Positions 55,330 through 64,000 of a DNA stretch of 64,000 bases are shown one piece after another. The stretch covers positions 13,053,001 through 13,117,000 of the forward strand of contig OY540813.1 of NCBI GenBank assembly GCA_961205875.1. Reading direction: 5' to 3'. The stretch's first letter is position 1. Each line of letters starts with the position of its first letter. The notes under the pieces were generated by a model that saw only the letters and a program-made list of their open reading frames with translations, did not search any database and was not told where the DNA came from. The position numbers were made by a program, and so were the translations under genes. This DNA is from Sialis fuliginosa (lineage: Eukaryota; Arthropoda; Insecta; Megaloptera; Sialidae).

Positions 55330-57930
55330 AAATATATATAAAAAAATATATTTTTTAAATATTACAATATAGAAAATAATTTCACATCCAAATATTTTCC
55401 AATCACTGTAGACTGTAGATTGTATAGATATTAGATAATATATGCATTCAATGCATTATACTTTTTGTATACATAGTTGTCTCCATAGCAATACTCATAT
55501 AATATATGCTCACATATGGTTAAATATAGAAGATGTTATTTATATGCAGGACCTTACTAAGCAAGACTAGCGCCCTGAGCAAGATTTTTGATTATTTTAA
55601 ATTATTTGGTAAAAATATTACCGCAGGTGATGAAAAAAAAGACAAAAATTTAAATATGTTTCTTTTAATTTATATAGACAGAAAACATGTTAAATGAATC
55701 AATATATTAAAATTTAATTAGTAATTTACAATAACTAAATAAACATTCTCACATATTTATATAATATTTTCTATACAATATGTACAATATAAATATTAAT
55801 AATATATTAGCGAATTTTAATCTTAGAATAAGAATAACAAAAATAGCATGACTTTTATAAATACAAATCACTAAATATAAGACCATATTAATATTATACG
55901 ACTTGGTAATTTAAAAAAAAAATGTTCTTAAAATGTTACTACAGTACTCTATTGTTAGTCCACTTCCATGAAAACTAAGCTCTAGTGTTTGATTAGTGGA
56001 AGTGACGGATTACATTAACATGGTAAAGGAAAATACATTAACATATTAAATCACAAACAGTGAGTGTATTTTTAGCATAAGCGGTAGACTGCTGAACATG
56101 ATACAAAGAACCAGCCGATTAACAAATTTGCGTTGTGCCTTTAACTAATCAAAAAATGGTGAATTATAATTTGGATAATCAAACAGCAGATTAAAGAGAG
56201 AAAACTGTGTAACAAAATTAACAAAACATTATTCTATAAACTAAAACAAATGCTACTTTCTCATTTTTTTAATAATGGTGTATTAAAACTATATTAACTC
56301 ATTAAAATTGTAAGTACTAATTACGAAGATGTGTAAAAATAACTATACAACTAAAACAAGATTCATTAAAATTTAGATGTAAAGTATTTTGCTGCCCAAG
56401 ATTTTGTTTTTTTTTTGACATTTATAGAATTAAAATGGTTGGTACATCTTTACAGGATTAAATACTTAAATGGATTCAAACAAGCAAAACATATACGTAT
56501 TGTACGAATACATAGTACAAATTTTAAGTAATGTGCAGCTAAGCAAAAACAATTGAATAAGCGGTACGATTTGTGTACCATTATGCAGTTATACATAGTA
56601 AAAAATTAAGTGGTACAAATTTCATTGTCAAATGTAACAAAGAATTAAGCAATTACATTACTTTAATTTTATTATATACTTTTTTATAATCATTTATAAT
56701 CACAATAATTCACATTAAATTAGTCAAAAATAAACTCAAGAAAATATTTTAAACAAAGATTTTTTTAAATGAACTGAACAATATTTGTCACGATTAAAAA
56801 AATTTTACAAATAAATAATCAACAAATGTATGACGACATTTACTCTATTCAACTTGTAAAAGGTAATTGTACTTGCGCAGTTTTAAAATATCTCAAACTA
56901 TACAGTACATTCAACTATTTACATTATGGCATTGGACTTTTGATTATTAGTTAAAAATCAACTGCAACTATTTACCAATTTTTATAGTGCCATGTTACCA
57001 TGTATATGTTTTTTTTATTAGTATATTTTCTGAAAAATAATCTTATTGTTAACACTATACATTAACAAAACTATATATTGAGTACTCCGGGCCAAATTTT
57101 ACAGTATACATCCCCTATCAAGAAAATCTCTGCTATTCACTATGTTGGAGCCCCTCTATTAAAACGGATTAGACGGGACCACAACTGATATAAAAATATA
57201 AGTTTTAATCATAAATTTTTTGTGTGCTTTTAAGTTCTAGACATAACACAAATTGAATGAGACACAGAAACACAAATATAATTTTTCAAAGTTGAAGATA
57301 TTGATATTCATTAAAATAAGGAAGTCAAAATTAATTTATCAAATGTACCTTAAAATATAATAACAATACTGAAACAAACACTATTGATAAATTATACTAA
57401 ATACTAATTATCTAATATAATCTATATATTTATGGCACAATTTTACTTTTTACATTATTTACAATAACATCAAAATAGAAAGGAATTAAAAAAAGAAAAA
57501 GAAAATAAATATCACAATTAAACATTTTTTATAAACCCAGAGCATGACTAACGGCAGGGCAACAGAGACAGATGCTCCACATACTTAAAAGGCATGTTAT
57601 ACGGTAGGCAAATTAGACAAGTGCCTAAGATCCTGACCTAAACAAGGGGCCCTCAACTAAAAAAAATTTTCTGAGACAGTTTATTTTAAGGATCTCTCAA
57701 AAAGAGGACCTCAAATTATTTTCTGCCTAGAATACATAATAGTCATAGCTTATGTTTTCTAAACTTTGCAACTGAATACCGATTCCCAAAATAATTTCTA
57801 ATAAATAAATTCCTGCATCTACTACTTTTCTTCAAAAACGATAATTTACTGCAATATATTAAACTCGTCCTTTTCTTTTTATGTTTGTATCACTTAATAA
57901 TGTAGATAACAAATTATAAATACTTAACAA
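55330..57930. other. Gene-free stretch between two minus-strand genes
   Basis: AT-rich. It contains CACTTCCA/TGGAAGTG arms around 55960-56010, a GCGCCCTGAGCAAG repeat word near 55570, and a GC-richer fragment with eroded TAGGCA ends at about 57612-57729. No gene seen; part is probably 3' UTR of the zinc-finger gene. Confidence 0.4.
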
Positions 57931-57936
57931 TATGAC

Positions 57937-59461
57937 TTAACAATCTCTGTGGCATTTAGAAAAATGTTTTGCAAACCCGTCTTGATCTTTGAAATTCTTA
58001 AAACAATTCTGGCATGTATAATCATCGCAATCCGGTTCACTTTTAATATAAAGTTCATTGTCAACAGATGTGCTTTGATAAGATGATTTACGTTTTTTAC
58101 AATCATGATTTGTTAAATGATCTAAATCCTTGTAAGTACTTCCACACTGCTCACACATATGTAATTCATATATTTGTTCCTTTATATCAGTAACTATTTG
58201 ATGACAATTTGAACAATGAAAATACTTAATATCATCTGTGAGCACATTGTTCATAACTGGTCGCATTCTAGGTATCCTGTGGATACGATGAAATTCTTTT
58301 ATATCAGTTACTATTTCATGACAATTAGAACATTGAAAGTATTTTGAATCGTTAATTTTTTCTGTAAACACATTGTTCATAATCGATTTTGCTCTAGGTT
58401 TTCGGTGAACACGGTGATGTGCTAAAATATTAAAAGAAATTAATATTAATGAACAGTAATGAATACGATATATATACAAGAAAATTTTGGTAATCATGTC
58501 TTACACAATCTACTGGAGATGGAGCTAGTCCCCTTTTTATGTAAAATATCCCACAACTTTAACACCAAAGATTGGTTAAAAAAAAGTTTAAAATTCTACT
58601 CATAGTTAAAATGTCCAAAACCTATCTCCATTATATTTTCCGCCTACTAGTGTAGAAAATGTTAATGTCTTATTAATGTAGACAGTATCGGATAAAAATT
58701 TAGGAAATCTGGTCATTTTAATAATATCTATAATGAGAACTGACAGTATTTGGGTGGTATTAAAAATTTTTTGGACGACAAGTCTGAGTGGACGTTTAGC
58801 CGCTCATATTGGTAGACCGGCATAGACCGCACACGACAAGATTACCAAATTTTTAATAAATAATTATACCAGATAAAGCTTCAAGTGTATCAAATGACGA
58901 ATTACATACTCCACAAGCAAATAATGGTTCTATTATTGTGTTAACGTTAAAACCAACTGTAGTGACTTCTTTTTTAATATTTACTGAAGACTCTACGTTC
59001 TTATATCCTCTTTCTACAGCTTCATCTTCAAAACGATCTGCAGATGTTTCGTCGTTTTCACTAAGTTCGACTTCAACTGGTAGTTCAACAAATTCATTAC
59101 TTGACATTCCCTCAGCTTTTTGTTCATCAATGAAACTTCTCAATGCAGAATCTGATAGTATACACATATCACGGAATTGTTTTGCAATCTCTAATTTTGA
59201 TAAACAAGGTAGACAAATCAAATTTGGTAAATTGTCCATCTTCGAGACCTAAATATGGAAAAGGTATAAAATTAATTCTTATTGCGATTCGATTATCTAA
59301 AATAAATGTCCTTCGATTAAATTCTAACTTACATTGACGGGAGCGCATTCTGTTATGGCTACTACCAACGGAACGTTTTGTATTTTTTCTGAGAATATAT
59401 CCACAAAATTTTCACCTATACACATACAAATCCTACATATCACTCCTAAATTTGTGCTCAT
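57937..59461 (-). CDS. ZAD-domain C2H2 zinc-finger transcription factor
   Basis: CDS is complement(join(57937..58421,58870..59248,59333..59461)), 330 residues. Exon 1 gives MSTNLGVICRICMCIGENF and ends AAT|GTAAGT. Exon 2 begins GTCTCGAAGATGG in phase 0 and supplies LICLPCLSKLEIAKQFRD. CRIC and CLPC together form the zinc-binding pairs of an N-terminal ZAD dimerisation domain (residues about 9-80). An acidic Glu/Ser linker follows. A classical finger CGVCNSSFDTLEALSAHHRVH is completed only by the exon 2/3 splice (phase 1). Exon 3 adds two degenerate CSNCHEIV/CSNCHQIV fingers, a CEQCGSTY finger and a final CQNCFKNFKDQDGFAKHF...CH finger. ZAD proteins are insect DNA-binding regulators acting in the nucleus. 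The start was chosen because it completes the ZAD. The second frame starting MDNLPN would lose the first zinc pair. Confidence 0.92.
58150..58421 (-). repeat. Internal duplication in the zinc-finger gene
   Basis: HRVHRKPRAKSIMNNVFTE ... CSNCHEIVTDIKE is followed by HRIHRIPRMRPVMNNVLTD ... CSNCHQIVTDIKE. The unit is about 40 residues. The copies differ at several positions, so the duplication is not recent. Confidence 0.85.
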
Positions 59462-59682
59462 CTTTGTAGTTAATTTTAATACGTAAAATTAATAGTAGTA
59501 TTTAAATCACGTATTTATCAAATAAACGTCAAATTTTTCATTTGTTTTGTATTATCAGTTACGCCAACTTTAGATAAATATAAAACTAGAACATCGGAAC
59601 AGAGTGGTATTAAGTTTTATTTCAATTTTTCAGTAGATGTTCTTTACTGTAGTATGCAGTAGTATGAACCGCGCCGGCTCAA

Positions 59683-59725
59683 TCAGTTCTATTACAAATA
59701 TAGGGGGTTTCAGGAGGAGTTTACG
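59683..59725 (+). promoter_or_regulatory. Possible divergent start and first exon
   Basis: TCAGTT matches the insect initiator consensus, with A+1 near 59685. TTACG|GTAAAT at 59725 is a fair plus-strand donor. It lies about 220 bases upstream of the zinc-finger gene's ATG, facing away. No coding exon was linked to it. Confidence 0.25.
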
Positions 59726-59726
59726 G

Positions 59727-62020
59727 TAAATATATGCATATTATTTTTTTTTAATTATTTTTATTTGTTTGATGAAGAAATGAAGACATAATTGCCGTGT
59801 ACTTTCATCACTTTTTGAAGATTTCTTTTAGGTTGCATGCGCATAGCAAATTTATTACTACAAAAAATTTGAAAAATGTGACACATTTTAATCTGTTGTG
59901 CCCATACGTCATCCTTCTAAATGAAGAGACAAAAGAACACGGCAAATAAGTACTATCATATTGTGCTGTCATTTACTGCATAATAAGGATGGTAAAAAAT
60001 ACTTACTTTAAGTTTTATTAATTTTTCTTTTTGAAGGATAACAAAATAAAGAACGAATATTTATAAGCATATTTTATTGTAGAGAATGCAATATTATTTT
60101 AAATAAAAAATATAATTGTACAAAAAATATAGAATAAAAATGTTATATTATGTCAAATCTGCTAATATTTGTAACTTCAGCTAATTTCTACTGTGGAATA
60201 CTATTGACTTATTGTCTCCTTTAATTCTGAATGGTGAAGTATAATTATGATTATCTATACACATTAAATATTACTTAATTGTATAATTCCTGCATATTTA
60301 CATTCTATTGCACTTAACAATTGTAACAAGTCTAATCTGCAGGTAATTTTAAAACCAATTTATATAAAACTACTTACACATGCACGCATATTGCATTTTC
60401 AGTTCAGTCCAATATGTAGGTAATATTAATAATTTAGAATTGATATTGAAAAAAATCTATTTCAATAACTCCTTATTGTCATTAGTATATACTTAGTAAT
60501 TATTTAAGCTCAGAAAAAAAATTCAACTTTGTTTACCAAGAAAGCTGAAATTGATCAAATTAAGTCCGCCTTGAAAGGGTAAAAATATATCATTTTTATA
60601 TATTATCACTAGTAATATATTATGTGTAATTAGTTTTAAAAATATTGGTTGGATCTTATATGAATATTTTTTTATTTTATGGACAGAAAATCTATCGGAC
60701 AAGATGACATATATAGTAACACAGTGATGAAAAATTAATTTTAAAACTTAATTTTTTCTGTTTATGCTAACATATATTTTTATGTTTATATGTATTTGTA
60801 ATATTTACAAGAAGTACAGCAAAACGTTTATTTTCTGATGATACTATTTTAAAAAAAACTTATAATTTTTAGTATTTAAGGTGTCTTAACCTTTAGATAA
60901 TTAATGCACAAAGTATAGTATTAGTCTTATGTTTGGTTTTAAATTTAAAGACAATAAATAACAAAATTTCTCAATTAAAATTAAAGTAACGGCATAAAAT
61001 TGTATGTTCGCTGATAATTCAGATTTAGATTAAACACATAGTCAATATAGTAGAGTGTAGACAACAATTATATTAGAATTCAGGTATGGCATAATACGAA
61101 ATGCTGTTTAACACCATAACTAGAAAACACAAATCAACACCTATTAAGTTTTTACTTTATTTTTATACTTGAGAAATTTAGTTGTTTGTAGCTTATTTAA
61201 CCATTTTAATTTAAGTTAAAAAATTGTATTGTCTTAATCCTTAATAGTGCTTTTCACCTTTAAATTACTTAATATAGGCATGCAAATCGCTCTTAAAAGT
61301 TTTAAATGCATAAGTAACTGGCAAGTTCAATAAGCGATTAAATAATTTTCTTAGGAAGTTAATATTAAATCTTACTTAATTTCAGATAAAATTGTTTTTG
61401 AATCATCAACGTATGATTAATTGTTTTTATTGTATTTATTGCAGTACAGCCAAACGTAAATAAGTTAACTAAGAACATCATTAAACAAAATTAATTAGAA
61501 TACGTTCCTGTACAAAATACCTAAAAACCATATTTTAAAAATTGACTGTTTATAATTATTTTATAAATATTTACATACTGCAACCATTAACAGGTAAATT
61601 TTTGAGATATGTTTGAGATGAGTATATTGATTTAAAAAAAAAATTCAGTTTTAATGAACTTGCCAGTTCCACACATAAATTTAAGGCAAATTATATGCCT
61701 AATAGTTTCCTTGTATGTATTTATCATTTTTCAATACTTATATTGAGAAGATTCGTAGATTTTATTATATATAAAGGGATTTTTATTAAAAATATAGTTT
61801 GTGCACCATCATGAATGCTAATAATTTTTTACAAAATAATCGCCATATTCAAGTATGTCTAAAATGAAATAAACTAAAACACGGTAATTAATGGTAAATA
61901 AAAATTCCATTTCTCAATATCGCTTACTTCGAGTACCGACAAGATAGTATTAAAATATGGGAAAATATTTTAGTTCTGAGAGCATTTACTAATATATTCG
62001 TTTACACCTGTTAGGTTAAA
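59727..62020. other. Gene-free AT-rich stretch
   Basis: No open frame, exon or bounded element was supported. It could be intron or untranslated DNA. Confidence 0.4.
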
Positions 62021-62025
62021 GACAT

Positions 62026-62260
62026 GTACTTTAGAACCAAGGTATGTAAAATACAAGGTAACCTCAGTAGCTCGGCGCAAGAGAGGGAAATACATCATCT
62101 GGGGTGCCCAAATGTGGAGAGGGAATGATGTGCCCAATCGTAACAAATATAGCCTTGTAGCTTGATGCGAGAAGGGAAAAAGACGTCATCTGGGGTGCCC
62201 AAGCTGATTTGTCGAAAGCTACTGAGGCAACCTGTGTATTTACTAACCTTGCTCTAGTAC
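62026..62260. mobile_element. 235-bp MITE with ~70-base inverted ends
   Basis: The left side GTACTTTAGAACCAAGGT ... GGTAACCTCAGTAGCT is matched in reverse at the right, where the reverse complement reads GTACTAGAGCAAGGT ... GGTTGCCTCAGTAGCT. CATCTGGGGTGCCCAA occurs twice inside (about 62095 and 62189). No coding sequence and no clear target duplication. Confidence 0.75.
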
Positions 62261-63604
62261 CACATACAATTTGTAAAAAAAAATTGCTGACAATGAGTTT
62301 AAATAAACATTTATATATTGTATAAAAAGAATAAAATAAAAAAAAAATTGAACAAAACTTACAACTACCTACTTTAGCATTTACATAGTTCTATTTATTT
62401 TACATTCATACCTTATAAAAAGCTACAATAACATTCCTGTACATTTCACATTTCAGTGCCTTGTTAATGAAAATATAAGTTTAAATTCTCAGTCTATCCT
62501 TATCTTTCTTCAACTAATTGATAAGTTCTATTTTAAGTTTTCATTAATTTTGACTTTAGAAATATCTTAACGTAAAAAGAAACAATAATTTGATATAAAC
62601 AATATTCAAGTATCTAAAAATTTCAAACTGTTCAAAACTTAAAGTAGAATTAATAAAAGCTCCTAATTTAATTATTCTATATAATTAGAATTGTTATGAA
62701 TTTCGACTTGCACCTACTATGAATTTAAGTATTATATAGTTTTAATTTTAATACATTTTCTAAATAGCCCTATTATTGTTTATATCAAAATATAATTTAA
62801 AAAATATATTGTTCAAAAGCATATATATATTAATAATATTTTTTACAATTATTATACCATAAAATTATGTTACACATACATAACAAAATAAGTATTATTT
62901 TTATTTGCTATTTACTTATCAACATAATAATACATCATGACACTCAGAGTAGAATTGTAATTTTTTTAATATATTTTTGTATTATTAATTCTTACAATAT
63001 CCTATTTATATAAAATCCATTATAACACATTCACCAAATAATTGTTTAACATATTAAAAATAGTTACATGCGTTTTTAAAACAATATACTTTTTATATTT
63101 AATAAAAAATACATTAGTACCATCACAGATTATTGTGGTAGCTAAATTTAAATGCGTATATGTAGATTAGTAATTAGTAAAACTAATGATTATAACAGCA
63201 TTTAATTAACAAAACGATATTTGATATTTGTTAAATATTAGTAAATTCAAATAATCTTTGGTGCTATTTAATATTAAGTATATTGTTACTTAAATGTTTT
63301 TAAAAGAAAGGCACAACCAGTGCTATTATTACATCAAGCAATTTGCAATGACATTAAATTACGTTACTCCAATTTAATAAATATAACATTGATTTAAAAG
63401 CAAAACATTTGAATTTATATTTAGCATATTATAATTAAAAAAATATTTGGCACTATAGCATTGCAGTTATATCTATTTAATTAAATGTCATGAATAATAT
63501 AATGAAATTTTAACATTGAAAATAAAAAATATTAAAATTCATTAACGGTAACAAAAATGCTAGTATATTACCTAAAATAAAATTTTTGAAAAAGGATCAT
63601 CACA
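62261..63604. other. Gene-free AT-rich stretch
   Basis: Nothing supportable was seen. Confidence 0.4.
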
Positions 63605-63799
63605 CTCATACCTCGCTATATGGTCTATTATTAAGACTTTTTTTATGGCTAACATAAGTTTTGATTGGCTTCAACAATTTTTTTATATGGAGAAATTCCC
63701 TACATATGAATTTTACTTCACTTTTTTTATATGTTTTGTTATACATAAACATATTTCTATATAATTATTTCAAGGTATTAGTGCGAGGTATTACTGTAC
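63605..63799. mobile_element. pogo/Tigger-like MITE, eroded
   Basis: CATACCTCGCTATATGG at the left and, reversed, CAGTAATACCTCGCACTAAT at the right are versions of the CAGTAATACCTCGCT terminus common to pogo-type elements. TA follows the right end. The left TA is not clear. Confidence 0.55.
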
Positions 63800-64000
63800 T
63801 TTTGTAATTTTTGTAAAAAAAATCGTTCAGAATATTTTAGACAGTTAATAAATTTTAATATAAATGCAATTTTATAAAGCTATGATAATGTAATAATAAT
63901 AAACAATGATTTAATGTTTATACATGTAACTGTAATGAAGATAATATATATTATTTTTAATTCAAGCACAATAGTTATATCATTATTACAATTTTCAAAA

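Noticed and set aside
1-64000. CRISPR arrays, tRNA genes, rRNA genes and operons
   Set aside because: No regularly spaced repeats, no tRNA-like T-arm with matching acceptor stem and no rRNA core were seen by eye; a covariance-model scan would be decisive for tRNAs.

Overview
This is a strongly AT-rich eukaryotic window. It has spliced genes with GT-AG introns, cuticle-type secreted proteins, a ZAD zinc-finger gene (an insect-specific class), a Jockey-type LINE and many small DNA-transposon relics. This fits an insect nuclear genome. A hemipteran or another hemimetabolous insect is possible, but the lineage cannot be fixed from the sequence alone.

Gene layout. At the left edge are the last two exons of an unrecognised minus-strand gene (344-633), then an intronless minus-strand gene for a secreted polyproline protein (992-2836). 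A two-exon secreted His/Gln- and Pro/Val-rich protein lies on the plus strand (11521-14105). A two-exon Gly/His/Tyr-repeat cuticular protein lies on the minus strand (17594-18638). A third small cuticular protein lies on the plus strand (52620-54069). The two short first exons of an unrecognised minus-strand gene are at 55131-55325. A complete three-exon ZAD/C2H2 zinc-finger gene is on the minus strand (57937-59461). The three spliced secreted-protein genes share one plan: a TATA box, a tiny first exon that splits the signal peptide at a phase-0 intron, and a Lys-Arg site a short way into the secreted chain. The polyproline protein has the Lys-Arg site too. They probably act in the extracellular cuticle.

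Mobile DNA dominates the rest. A 5'-truncated but otherwise well-preserved Jockey-clade LINE (21887-25588) has an open ORF2 and a perfect 16-bp target-site duplication. It landed in an older dispersed repeat. Many miniature inverted-repeat elements can be delimited to the base by 8-bp duplications (5307, 36256, 45147, 46288, 46768, 49657, 51489 and 54777 starts). There is a miniature mariner (32906-33308), a decayed Tc1/mariner transposase (10485-10931), a tandem pair of long-inverted-repeat elements with another element nested inside (27881-28555), and several copies of arthropod LINE/SINE-like tails. A fragment at 34795-34838 looks like the hammerhead ribozyme of Penelope-like elements.

I saw no tRNA, rRNA, CRISPR array or operon-like system. 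The long gene-free stretches (25-52 kb and 60-64 kb) hold AT-rich DNA and repeats. I found no clear new biological system. The most useful leads are the shared secreted-protein plan, the possible 55-kb split gene, the ribozyme-like fossil and the precisely bounded transposon insertions.
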